Position numbers and translations under genes: made by a program | Shown: positions 1 through 11,889 of the stretch, one piece after another | Layout of the letters: every line of letters starts with the position of its first letter | Numbering within the stretch: position 1 is the stretch's first letter | Notes under the pieces: model-generated | Told to the model about the DNA's origin: nothing | The model's database searches: none | The model's input: only the letters and a program-made list of their open reading frames with translations | DNA from: Tanytarsus gracilentus | Lineage: Eukaryota > Arthropoda > Insecta > Diptera > Chironomidae | NCBI GenBank assembly: GCA_038502055.1 | Contig: JAXRKN010000037.1 | Span: 2,356,001-2,420,000, forward strand | DNA length: 64,000 bases | Direction: 5' to 3'

Positions 1-3000
1 GATCAGCAACAAACTCACCTGTCATTCTAATGCCTTATCCATATCCGTACGATCCATTTTTTATGGCACCTAATACAGAAGTGCCAATCTCAACCTCAAC
101 AGAAAGCGATCAGACGACAAATGATGGCGATGAAGAGGATGGAAATGAAAAGGCTGAAAGTGATGGTGCGAAGGAAAACAATCAAAATGCGGAGGAACAA
201 ATAAACGTGAGTTTTTATTTTTCTCTTTCTCTGATGGTGTGCTTGAAACATGGGGGATAAGTCTACTATAATATTTATTGCTTCTGTAGTCCGTTAAATC
301 ATGAATAATTTATCGCGGTTAATTATTGCCGGATTCAGATTTCGTTTTTGATTGGAGGTAATTTGTCTTGTAAGCTCCACTCGGATCATATTTCTGTTCG
401 AGTTGCTCCCAATCATCAGGACGGTTATCGATGCTATTAGAAAAGGAAATTAACTCAATAATCAATAAAATTGTATAAACTCACATAAAATGCATAACCC
501 TTTCGCTTCCATATTTCTGTTTCTCCGAGCACTTTGAGCAGTCAGTCGCGATGGCGTCCGGTAAATTTTCCTTCAACTCTCGACCATCTTCCGTGCACGG
601 ACCCTCTTCCATAAGACATTTTATGTAATTTGTCAGCAAACGATCGCTTTTTATTACTTCATCGATGTCAATATTGTCAAATTTGACGTCATACTTTGTC
701 TCTTGGCTATCAGCGTGTATTGTCGCAATAATGAGTGAGAAAAGTGCCACAAGGCAGTAAAATGCAAACTTTGGCATTACTTGTTAATATCAAATGATTC
801 TTTCATCAAACTGATGGGTTCTCAATAGAACACTTGGCATTTTATACTCATCAGACATTTGCAATTGTTGCATGCTCGTAATTGAGTATTTTAAATTTGT
901 TGAGTAATTTTTATGCATGACTTTATAAAGAGAAAATTATCATAAATTGGGGGTAAAATTGATTGCACAAACTATTAATTTTCATTGTTAAATTCCACTC
1001 TTAAACTTTCCCCCGAAACTTCGCTCTCATACCTTAATTTTAAAAATACACATATATTTTCATTTATGCAACTCGCACCATCCAAATTCATTTTTTTCGT
1101 AATATTTTTCTCTCAAAGCCAAACTGATGTTAATAATGTGAAATATATAGCTTTTTCTAAGAATACTTTTTGGAATATATATTGCATTATATGAGAAAAA
1201 CAAACAGCCAAACAATTTAAAAATGAAACTAGACCAATATTTCACACACTCGTCTATATGCCGGTATTTTATTTCAATAGCAACAGCGCGAGGATTTTTC
1301 TCTGATATATTTACTTTGGTCATTAACATTGCTCACCAATATATCTTTCATTCATCTATATCTGTATCATTTTTTGTTGATTTCTTGGCAATCGGCAGAA
1401 GAGAGAAACAACAAGTTATCACCGGGTAATATCTTGGCTTAAGAAACGAGTTCGTACTCGCAAACGAAAGATTGAAATAGAAGAATTAGAAAAACTCGTA
1501 TATGACAAGATATTTTTTTTCTATTTATGTTTTGATTATCATCCCATAGTTCCCCTCTCTAATTCAAATAAAATCAAATTTGACAGTCACGAAAAACTGA
1601 AAATTTCGTGAAATTTCTGTCGTTAATAGCTTTAAAAAAGAGATCATTTAAAAAATTTCTGGGGTGTTAGAAAATCGAGACACCGATCATAATTTAAAAT
1701 TTTCATTAAGGCCGATGATGCCATTCACGATATTTTATAACCATATGATCATTAATTCTTTACTTTGTTTTGAAAGCTTTGTAAGTATTAATTTTATTTT
1801 ATAAGCATTGCAAGTACAATGTCCCCAAAATTAAACCGTTTTTGACGTCTTTCATTAAGAAGAGGCATCAACAAATTAAATTAGTAAACCAGTACTTTTT
1901 ATCGCATCCGAAAAGCCTTAATTAAATACAAAGAATGATAAGAAAAAGAAAATATTTTTAATTCACTAAGCGCCGTAATTTATCTATTTACCCACTAATG
2001 AATGATTGATTTATGAGCAATGAGACACGAGAATTCTGGTTACATAAATTTTTTTTTGCAAAATGAATGAAAGAAAAACAAACGAATAACAAATTAAAAT
2101 GAAGAAATTTTCTCATTTATGAAATTAATTCTCGCAAAAATGTGAATGAAGTGAACGAGAAAAGACAGAGAAAAAAAAGACAATAGAAAGCCATGTGGAA
2201 CATATGTGTATGCTTTGATATGTGCATTTCGTACACATTAAAAATGCACCATATAATTGTTTGACCTTCTGGTGTGTGTTTCTCATGCTTGCCATTCAAC
2301 CGGTAATAAAAAAAGAAGAAAAAACTCTCGAAGGAATGCAATTTAATTTTAAACGCTGCTTTGGTCGTTAGGCAGTTTAAATTTAATCTTATCATTTTAG
2401 CCATTTTTATCAAGTGAGAGTCGCACGGTGATGTTTCAAAATTTTGCGACCGAATTTCTTCATTATCTAAATGTGTCTACGCACACACGATTAGCGTGAC
2501 TAAAAATAAGGCCGAGTCGCGTGTAGTTTATGCTTGTTTGTTGCTACCTTTTCTGCTCAATTAACGTATCAATTAATGATTTTTTTCTGATGTTGCTTAA
2601 CGACGGAAGTTTAAAAATTTTGTGGATGACATAAATTATGTCCACGCTACTGCTCAACATATATAAGCATATTTTGTAAAAAAAAAGTATTTAGTTCTAT
2701 TTTTAAAATATAAAAATTCTCGTCACATTTTTCTCTTTATGTGTTTCAAGCCAAATTGTCCCAGAATAATATTGCCGTGTAAAAAAATGATTTTTCTCTC
2801 CCTTCTAGAAATCGAGACTTAAAGTCGATCGCAAGAAATTAAAATTGTCGTCTAAAAATAAAATTTCCTTTTGAAAAATTTTTCTCTCTTTCATTCTCAA
2901 CTTTAAGGTTTGAGTTTATTTTCGTAACTTTTATTTCTCTCCTTCTCAAGTACATTTGGCTGTAACGCTCGAATATCTTCGTTGTTGCCGTCGCACGAGA

Positions 3001-6000
3001 AATATTACAATGTTATAGAAGAAAGATCTTTTTCATATTTTTACACGTTCTGTGGTAATTTAAGGACGCCTTTGTGTACAGGAAGAAGAAGAGAAACATT
3101 TTTGTTGATGCTCCTCATACATGCATGCTTTGAATACTTGAGTAAATGATCATAAGTCGGCTCGCATTTGTTACTGAGTTTCTGACATTTTTAACCCGAA
3201 TGTCATTAAGAAATATTTTATCGCTTTAAATTTCTTAATTAGAAATGCTCAAAATATTTCCAAGAAAGCGAATTTTAAAAACGGTTGATCACCTTAGACC
3301 GCATCACGTGAATTTTTACCACAAAAAAAATATTACACAGGAAATGAGAATGCCACCGATGATAATGAGAGCAAAAAAAATAAATAATATTTTGTACGGG
3401 GACGTCAGTACTGACGCAAAGTTATGCATCGTGGAAAATATATTTTTATGCTACAGAATTTATCAACATTCCGCCTCACTCTGCCACCGCATTGTCATTT
3501 ACGAAGCAAATATTTTCTTGCCATATTGAAATGGCAGCGATCGGCCGGCCGACAAATAAACAACTCGATTCCCATGAATTATAACAAACAGCATATTACA
3601 TACAAATTGCCCAACTGTGAGTTCTCGGTTAGCGAGACATATGCATATATATTTTTTTTCACTTACACATAGACTCTTTTTTTTCACACGGAATTCTCGA
3701 ACGAAATTCTCAGCACGTTGCATTTATCTAAAAATGACATTTGTCACTCACACATTTGGGTTCGCTCATTATCTTCTTTAGCGATCTTATATAGATGAAT
3801 GATGAGATAAGTTTCGAGAAAAACATCCTCACATATTTTCAAAAAAAAAACCTTTAATGTTAATTTTAAACTTGCAATCACGTGTCAGCACATAGTAGAG
3901 AGATGACGATGATGTGTCATTGGAAAAATATTTTGTTGAAATTTTTACTTCTCATTTAATTTTTTCGATATTTTTAAAATAGAATTTTCTTTTATATTTT
4001 TTTTTTGCAGAGTGAATTGAAAGATGAAAAACATGAGCAACAAGAACCGAATGAAAATACGACGGCGACTAATGAAATTGAAGGCAGTGATCAGAAAGCA
4101 AATTTTCCAGTCTATGCCAATGGTAATGATAATTGAAATTTTATCTTTTGTATATATCTAAAATGAGAATTTTCACCTCTCCAGAGCTAGGCTATGTTTA
4201 TCCGGCATATCCGAATGGATATGTTAATGGTTTCTACTATGGCATGCCCGTGAATCGTCCACCCAAATTTAAGCGACGTAAGCGCTTCCCAAGCTCTCGC
4301 AGTTCCACATCTCATCCACCTCGATCGGCTGAAACAACCACCGACTACTCGGATGACGAAAATTCATCGCAAAATCATCAGCATCATCCACAAGCGCATC
4401 ACAGTAAACGAAATCACTTTATGTCATCTCGTCCCAACCATCACAATGGATGGACTTATCCACACAATAATGGCTATAATCAGTATCATTACTACTCAAA
4501 ATACAGCTACAACAACAATAAGTACCATCATCAGAGCTCAGTTGAACAAAATGTAAGTTAATAACATTTTCTAAATTATTAAACTAACTTTTCTAAAATT
4601 TTATCATAGGCCACTCAAGTATCACCAACGAGCGAATTGATACCTCAACAGCTGCCAGAATCAAATCTTAACGTTGACGTTCAGGAGTTTTATCCTAAGC
4701 AATTTAATGTTACGAAAGCTAGTAGCAACAGCAACAATCAACAAAAGTCCAAGGAACAGCAACCTGAATCTAAATGTGATGTGCCACCGAAGATTTCCGA
4801 TCTCGAACCAAAAACTGGTAAATTAAATGGCAACAAAACTAGTCAACAACCTCAAATTCAACAGTCATTGCCACCACCGTTGCCTGTGCGCGCGACAAAG
4901 AAGGAAATTATGGAAGGCACCAAGTCAATGGAGCAACAAAATATCAATTTAAATCAATGCAAGACCCTTCCGGCAACAGTCACTCCTCAAGATGTCGAGT
5001 GGAATGTAATTAAGAAGGGAAAGAAAGTTAAGATTGTAAAGGATGAGCCTGAAGAGCAACAGAAGCAGCAGCAGCAGACGCCCATTAAAAAAGATATGTC
5101 GCCAGAAAATATCAAAATTCAAGACTCAACTAATGCTGAAGTTGTTGCGAAGAAGATAATAGTTGCGCCCATTGTGTCCTCTACAAAAGCTTCGTTGAAA
5201 AAAACAAAGGGTAAAAATAAGAAAAAGAAATCCCAGCACATGATGGCCAAGCAACAAGATGGGTTTGAAATTATTGAACCACAATTTGGAAATGCACCAT
5301 CAAAGAATGATGAAATTGAGGCAGAAAGCGAAGAGGAGGAAGAAGACACCATCGTTGAAGATAAACCGACTGAAATAACTATTGCTAGTGAAAACATTGT
5401 TGAAAACATGGAATTGTTGATTGTTAATGAGGAAAAGATCGAAGAGAAGAAGTCAGCCGAGGAGGTTATGTGTGAGGCAAAAACGGAAGTGATTTTAATG
5501 AAGCTTAATAATCTTGAAGATAATGATGGTGCAATTATTGACATAAGTGATGAAGAAATCTGTTGTAAGACATCGATTGAACTCGATCTGGCCGAAATTG
5601 CTCAAGAGATAATCGAAAATGATAAATCAGTTAAGGTTGAGGATGAGCCAGAACGATTGATTGCGATTTCTAATCAATTATCTGAAGTTATGAAAGATCT
5701 CACAAGTGAAACCGAAAATACCGTGAAATCGCAAGATGACATCGTTAATGTTATCAGTCAAGAAGAAAAAACCTCTGACCCCACTCTAACCTCAATTGAA
5801 CCAAACGAATTAAGTCATCAAATTGAATTAGACTCATGTCCATCCGCGCCAGTGACTCCAACATTCGACGACATTAATTTCTTCGGCGACAACAAAAACA
5901 TTGCTGAACTCGAACGTGATTTGATTGAAAATCTTCGCAACATGGACGATGGAATTGACATAAAGAGTCCCCTCATCAATCCACTATATGACTTTCCAAT

Positions 6001-6310
6001 CACAACTGCTGTAAGCAAGTGGCTGCAAGAGAAGCAAAACGAATCTTTCGACTGTTTATTTCACGTGCAGAATTTTAAAAAACTCAGTGAACTATACGAC
6101 GAATGCGACGATGAATCGGACATCAGCGAGTCGCCCAACAAAAGCGAAACGACCGATTCAGACTACGGAAGCGATTGTCAGGTAAAAGCAAATGGATCAC
6201 CAACAAGTTCAAAATCAGTGACTTCGGCCAAAAATGATAAGAAGCAATCCGTGAAAGGCACAAATAATAAGCTTAAAATCGTTAAAGAATCATTTTGTGC
6301 GCTAATGTAG
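1..6310 (+). CDS. Disordered protein with PAM2-like motif and C-terminal CaaX box (5' partial)
   Basis: Exons <3-206, 4011-4122, 4185-4552 and 4610-6310, joined in phases 0, 1 and 0 with GT-AG junctions; the frame is open to the left edge, so the N-terminus is missing. About 794 residues are visible. The protein is Tyr/Pro-rich at first (MPYPYPYDPFF; YVYPAYPNGY), then His/Asn-rich, then strongly acidic. At 4661-4699 it has SNLNVDVQEFYPK, which fits the PAM2 consensus (LNxxAxEFxP, here Val for Ala) bound by the MLLE domain of poly(A)-binding protein. A Lys-rich stretch lies near 5200-5235. The conserved-looking end (YDFPITTAVSKWLQEK, 5989-6036) is followed by a Ser/Asp-rich tail ending FCALM, a possible prenylation signal. 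Inference: an mRNP or translation-associated factor. I do not recognise the orthologue. The large first intron carries a nested gene on the other strand. Confidence 0.85.
274..279 (-). terminator. Poly(A) signal of the chemosensory protein gene
   Basis: AATAAA on the minus strand, 40 bases past the stop codon. Confidence 0.6.
319..777 (-). CDS. Chemosensory protein (CSP/OS-D family), complete
   Basis: Two exons, 777-485 and 433-319, spliced in phase 2 (AT|C), give 135 residues. A signal peptide (about residues 1-22, MPKFAFYCLVALFSLIIATIHA) is followed by the mature protein. Four cysteines have the exact OS-D spacing C-x6-C-x18-C-x2-C (YIKCLMEEGPC ... DCSKCSE), and family blocks NIDIDEV, RLLTNYIKCL and KENLPDAI are present. 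The second exon supplies the usual end, NRPDDWEQLEQKYDPSGAY. CSPs are small soluble all-helical carriers of hydrophobic ligands, secreted into sensillum lymph or other fluids; the ligand cannot be told here. The gene lies inside the first visible intron of the PAM2-motif gene on the opposite strand. A TATA box and initiator lie just upstream and an AATAAA lies downstream. Confidence 0.95.
808..846 (-). promoter_or_regulatory. Core promoter of the chemosensory protein gene
   Basis: On the minus strand TATAAAA (846-840) is followed about 34 bases later by TCAGTTT (814-808), an arthropod initiator match. The start codon follows after a 5' leader of about 35 bases. The spacing fits a TATA/Inr promoter but is one or two bases longer than usual. 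Confidence 0.6.
850..4010. other. Remainder of the host-gene intron, no further gene seen
   Basis: AT-rich intron of the PAM2-motif gene, ending in a T-rich tract and TTTGCAG at 4010. Several short open frames occur on both strands (for example 985-1194, 3245-3529) but none has codon bias, a family motif or supporting splice sites. Confidence 0.7.
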
Positions 6311-9084
6311 ACGGACTTGGACCAACGCGATCCCTTTATTTTACCCCATTTTCAATAATTTGTTTAAAAAATGTAGAATGAAAGAAGTTAAGCGAGAGAA
6401 AAGAGAGCATAAATTTAAAATTTAATTGATTGGAGGTATTTGATATAAAATTAGAAAGTATTTGCTAATCGTAGAGCTAAAATTTTCATTAAACGATTCT
6501 AAATTTAAAAACGACATCTCTAATATGCTCTCAAATCTCATAACTTTCTTTCGTAAAAAATTTTGTTCCTTTTCGAAAGCAAGTAGGGCATAAACTTATG
6601 ATATGCTTGCACAATCACACAAACCACACACAGATTCATTCTTTTGATAATTACATATTCATAAAATATCGATAATTGCCACTGAAATAGTTTCATCGTC
6701 ACTTCTTCGCTTTTATAGAAATTAAAACAACTTGCGTAATATTCTTAAAAAGAATTCTTTACAAGAACTTTTGATTGCGGCTAGAGATTTAAACTCTAAA
6801 AAATATCAATTTTAAAATTTCTCTTTATTTCACTGCAGATTTTTATACCGAATAGCAAAGTAGAAATTTTTTAACTGAGTGGATTTCCTTGTGGTTATTT
6901 TTTTCATTGAATGATGAAATTTTCCCGCGTCCTAAACCGTTTCTAAACTGCTCCATTTCATCCTTCATCATCTTCCTTTACAGCTCCAAAAGTACGCTTT
7001 AGCGCGGGACAGTTTTCTCACAATTCAAAACTTCCACTGGAGCCACGAATATAAAAAGTAACATTTGCAATGCATCGTCGATCAAATTATATATCTTTAA
7101 GAGAAAATAATTTCTTTTATATTACCCACGAAAAAAAAGCATGTGAAGTACATCAATAATTATTAATTGCAATTCAGACACAACTTATACACACCACATG
7201 CTACGCATCTTATAGCCATTAAAAAATAATCGAACAAAGTTTTATGAGATATTCAACCAACAACCTCCAATATGCCCACCCTTTATAAGAACCGAATGAG
7301 CTGCTATCTACCTAACTATTAAAATGCTAACTTTAGACGCATATGAAAGAAATATCATTAGGAAAAATTTGAGAGCAAAAAGGAATTACTGCAAGTAGAA
7401 TTCTGTTTTTATTTTAATCACTGCTCAGCTGCTGGAAGAATTTAGAACATGAGAATACTTAAGAATGAAGCAACTGCAATTTAGTGCTTAGCGCAGGAGA
7501 GAATTTTCTTCATTTTCTTTTCGATTTTTTTTCTTTCTAAGTTTTAAGAATTTTCTTTGATTTCATTTTTATCATTTAATTGAATTTTGTCTTTAGAAAC
7601 TTTTCAAAAAGAAACTTGATAACAATTAATCTTCCAAAAATGCAAAAAAAAACGTTAATTAGGCATTCAAAAGTATATAAAATATGATTAATGTAGAACT
7701 TAATCGTGCTCGAGGTGAAAAATTAATGATAATAAATTTAAAAATGCAAATAATTGTTAGAAATATGCAAAAAACTATGAAAAATAAAATAAAAAATAAG
7801 AATGCGTTACATTTTAAAGGACATTTAAAGTTTTTTTAAAATTTGTTTTCAGACCGTCTAAAAAGAGTTTTGATAAATTGCTTATAGCAGTGAATTAAAG
7901 TCTAAACGTGATAATTTTCGGAAGCTAAATATTTAAACAAACTCGTGCTGTAATCCATGGATAATTAGCAACAAAGTTAAAGATAGCTTCATAAACATTT
8001 TTTCCAGATCTCTACATTTTATTGAGTAAAATTCATCAGCTGTGAGTTTTAGGTTTTGTTATCAATCAAATATTGTGCCTATATAAGCATTTATGTTCAA
8101 CATGATAATTCACTTATTAATGTCATATTTTTATCACATGTTGTAAAGTTCAATAAAATTTATAACTTTCTCGTTATCGAGGAGCAAAAACAGGTGAACG
8201 CTTTATTTTGTGCTGATTCATTTTCTTCGTGTTTAAAAAATTTAGAATTGAATCGATAGATTTATTGACGTGAATTGTAAAACGCAATTTGCGAGCGAAA
8301 ATAAAGAAGAAATTTTTTCGGATGTGTGTTGGCGAAGAATTTTTTTCCAGAAAATTTTAGAAAAATTGAAACGCATGGAAAGAATTTTTTTGTCTCGTAA
8401 TTTTTTTATGGAGTCAAGTTGCTAGACTTAACAAACACGACATTCATTGTGTACATAACAAACAAAAATACGGACAAAACCTAATAAACATTTTTTATTT
8501 CCTATGCGTTACGTTTTTTAAATTATTAAGAGTCAAATAAAACATTTTTACTCCTCACACGCTTGACGCTTTAAATTTTAAGAATCTTCGCATGAGATAA
8601 AATATTTTATCACCCCTTATCAATGCCGAAGAGATTTTCTACACAAGTGTCTAAGTGTCTACGTGAAAATTTGACTTTTCTTTTTATTCACATTTTGACC
8701 TCTAACTCACATGACCGTGAAAAACAAACTTTCCATTTTTCCAATGCGTATTTACACAATTGTGTACAAACAAGACTTCCAATGAGACGACATAAATGAG
8801 CAGCATAACTTTTTCATACATTTTAAAAAATATTTTGAAATTTCGGAAAATAAATTTTAATTTTAACTCATTTTTAAGTGCCCACGTTCAATTTTTCCGT
8901 TAAAGTAAATTTTAAAACTGTGTCCAAGATTATTTTTCGTTTATTTCCAAAGATGGCGCTTGATATTCAAAAAATTAAAAAACGTTACGAAATTAAAATG
9001 TTTAATTTCAGTTAATATTAAGCTACTTTTTGCCACAAAAAAAATGATAAGAAGGCAACGGAAGTAGTTAACAGATAAATAGTT
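6311..9084. other. Intergenic region and 3' UTR of the PAM2-motif gene
   Basis: AT-rich sequence with A and T runs. The first part should be the 3' UTR of the upstream gene. I see no coding exon, RNA gene or repeat. Confidence 0.6.
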
Positions 9085-9090
9085 TTTATT
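9085..9090 (-). terminator. Poly(A) signal of the peritrophin gene
   Basis: AATAAA on the minus strand, 33 bases beyond the stop codon. Confidence 0.55.
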
Positions 9091-9122
9091 TCTAAGAAAA
9101 CTTTTGTTTCCCAATTACAAAT

Positions 9123-10317
9123 TTAAGCATAGCACATTGCTTGATCGGCAAGTCTGCATGATGCTGTAATAAAGTCGAAAAGTGTTCTATTTTGACACCT
9201 CAGCAGAGTTGAACGCATTTGGAAGCATGAAAAATAAAATCGACAATCTTGAGGGTGTGGTAAGAACAAAAGATCAAGCATACTTTCAGGAGGACAGTCA
9301 ATTTCTCGGATTTCTGGCAAAACAAATGATGGAACGCATGTTGAATTTTCAGAACGTATACACCAGTTATTAACTGCATCCCAATGGAGCCGAGCGCCAC
9401 AATCCATCTCTTTAGGTTGACCATCATAGCAAATGAAATATCTTTGACAATCTTCTTGATTTGCTAAAAAAATTATGTTGTTAGGATCGTTATTTTCTGG
9501 GCACACATTTGTCTCCAAGTCACAGTCAGACTCTTCACGTCGAACGCATCTTAGTAGTGATCTCGAGAAATACAACCCAAAACTGCAAATTCTTTCAACT
9601 GGAGTTCCATCAAAGCACAAAAAATATCGAGTGCAAGAAAATGGATTTGGAATTTTAGAAACGCCACTTGCCGGGCAAATAATATCAGTTGGATCTCGAG
9701 TGGTTGTTAAAGATGTGGTTGTTGGAGAGCTGGATGTTGTTGTTGTGCGAGCCGTGGTTGTGGTTGTTGGTGCAAAAGGGCAATTGACATTACTAGGAAA
9801 ATCACAAAACTGATTGTTAAAATTAAAGTAAAAAGGGTCAGGACAGTTTTGAAGGAAGAAGAATCCATTGGAGCATGTGAAATATGAAGTACTGGAAAAT
9901 ATCAAAATATTTTAAAAAAATTATACAAAAATTGAGTTAAAAAATTTCACCAATTCAAATTTGTTGAAAAATGAATATTTTGATTTGCCTGTGTACATTG
10001 AGTTCCACTTGGATGTACTGTTATGCATGTGGACTCACTCGCCCAATCACACATCTGCCGCTCAAAGTTGAACCAAAAAGGACTTGGGCAGTTTTGTATG
10101 AAAAATTCACCTTCGAAACATGTCATATAAGATGAGCTAGAGACATTTTTTTAAATTATATCTAAACTTTTTTAAAAAGCTCATCAAAATACCAATTTAG
10201 ACCACTAGGAAAGTGTCTTCCATTATTAATATTGTTGCACTCAACGATTGTTTGTGATTTTACAAAAATTATTAATGTTAAAAAAATTATTGCACAGGAA
10301 AAAATTTTATTTTTCAT
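9123..10317 (-). CDS. Secreted peritrophin-like protein with five chitin-binding domains
   Basis: Exons 10317-10193, 10136-9951 and 9891-9123, each joined in phase 2 (TG|C and TG|T both rebuild a Cys codon), give 359 residues. Residues 1-22 form a signal peptide (MKNKIFSCAIIFLTLIIFVKS). Five six-cysteine CBM14/peritrophin-A domains follow, each with the hallmark C-x(5)-[YF]-[FM]-x-C core (CSSYMTCFEG, CTSYFTCSNG, CTRYFLCFDG, CQRYFICYDG, CRFYFSCFQM). A Thr/Ser linker, a likely O-glycosylation site, separates domains 2 and 3. Such proteins bind chitin in the peritrophic matrix or cuticle lining. Domains 1 and 2 are divided by introns at the same place and phase, consistent with exon duplication. 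The promoter carries GATA motifs that would suit midgut expression. Confidence 0.93.
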
Positions 10318-10410
10318 TTTTTGTTCTTTCTAAAACGAATGACAAACACTGAATGGATCGTTTGAATTTTTCTAAGACATAAAATAGGTGAGATTAGGTT
10401 CATATCAAAC

Positions 10411-10460
10411 TTTTTATAGGAAACGATAAGATTGAAAAAAATTTATTTCCGCTTCTTATC
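10411..10460 (-). promoter_or_regulatory. TATA box with two upstream GATA motifs (peritrophin promoter)
   Basis: On the minus strand TATAAAAA lies at 10418-10411, about 95 bases before the start codon. GATA cores lie just upstream: CTTATCG at 10431-10425 and TGATAAG near 10461-10455. GATA factors drive many insect midgut genes, so gut expression is a reasonable inference. Confidence 0.5.
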
Positions 10461-10461
10461 A

Positions 10462-11889
10462 TTTCTAACCTAAGAAGAGATTGTTTTTATGAATGGACGC
10501 CAAGCTGTGTTTACAATGTCCATAAAAAAATGCGTAAACATATGTTTCTTTTGCCATTCATCTAATCGAAATGGGATCTGAATAAGTGGGTAGAAAAAAA
10601 GTTGCATCGTGAAATGGAAATGCGTGCCTAAAATAGACGCAAGCGAACATAACATTGTGCAATTTGTTGACCATCGGACCGGACACTCATGTATGTGAGA
10701 TTATTGATTGACACAAGCCAATATAAAATTTCACTTTATCAACGACGCATAAAGTGTCGAACGTGTGCAAAAGCTTAATTCGCAATATTGTCAAGACGAG
10801 CTTTATATAGACATCTGCCATTTTTGTTAAACTCACTTCCATCCGCTCTTTCCGCGATGGCTGAGAGCGAAGACAAATTTACATTTCAATTATGCATTCT
10901 CGAGTTGACTTGTGCAGAAAATAAATTTATTTAAAACAATTTTTTTTCGCGAGACATGAAAAAATTCGCTGGATTATAATAAAGACCGGAAAGTCAGATT
11001 GATTGACTAATTGTCGGAATTTATTTGATCTAATGCATTTGTTTTTCGATATTAAAAATATTTCATTGATTGGATTTATTTGAAATTTTCAATTTCCTGA
11101 AAGTTAAGTTTAAAAAAGTCAAAAATTATAATTAATAAAATTCCTTTAAGTTTTTTTATTTATGATTCTTTAATTATTGTTCTTATCAAAAATACAAAAT
11201 AATTGGTTTTAATTTTTTCCATTTGTATGACTTGACTGCAAAATATTATTTTAGCTTGAAAAGCTTCGCAATTTTATCATTAATGTTTCACATTTTAATT
11301 GCTCCTACCACTATAATTAAATAGCAAAATTTAAACTTTTTTTCTTTTGGCAATTTATGGAAAAATCTCTTTATCATCATCACTCTGAGTTGGTTATTTT
11401 ATATTAATTTATTATTTAACAAACTGAATGCATTTAATTTTTTTATTTCAACAAAAATTCATACGAAAAAAAATGTTAATTTATTTTAGACTTGAACACT
11501 TGCTTTAAAGTGAAGATGCACAAATTTTAGAAATTGCACATCTTTTCCTAATCCTTCCTTCATTCGATACATTTATTAATTTCACGCGCATTGAAAAATT
11601 GTGACTAGGTTATTTAAAATCCCATCACTTGATTTATAAAACCAGAAAATTTGATTAAAGCGAACGAATATTTTTATACAATTTTCTAATGTAGTTATTT
11701 CATTCCACATACTCTCACTCTAATCAAAGGAAACAAAAACTATATAACTTAAGTCTCTCTTTCATGATAAAAGTTTTTTATAAAGTCGGCTATAAAATTT
11801 CATGATAAACGAAAAATGATTAAATATAGAAAATAAAATCAAATAATGAGCAATGAAATTTCGTCACTTTCACTAGTTTGTAGTAATTC
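10462..11889. other. Intergenic, between peritrophin and the SRF-A 3' end
   Basis: AT-rich and without a recognisable gene. The part next to 11889 should be the 3' UTR of SRF copy A, transcribed leftwards. Confidence 0.55.

Noticed and set aside
5119..5544. Serine-rich minus-strand open frame
   Set aside because: It is the antisense shadow of the acidic Glu-rich exon of the PAM2-motif gene.
9475..9813. Plus-strand open frame of 112 codons
   Set aside because: Antisense to the peritrophin exon; its Val run mirrors the Thr linker.
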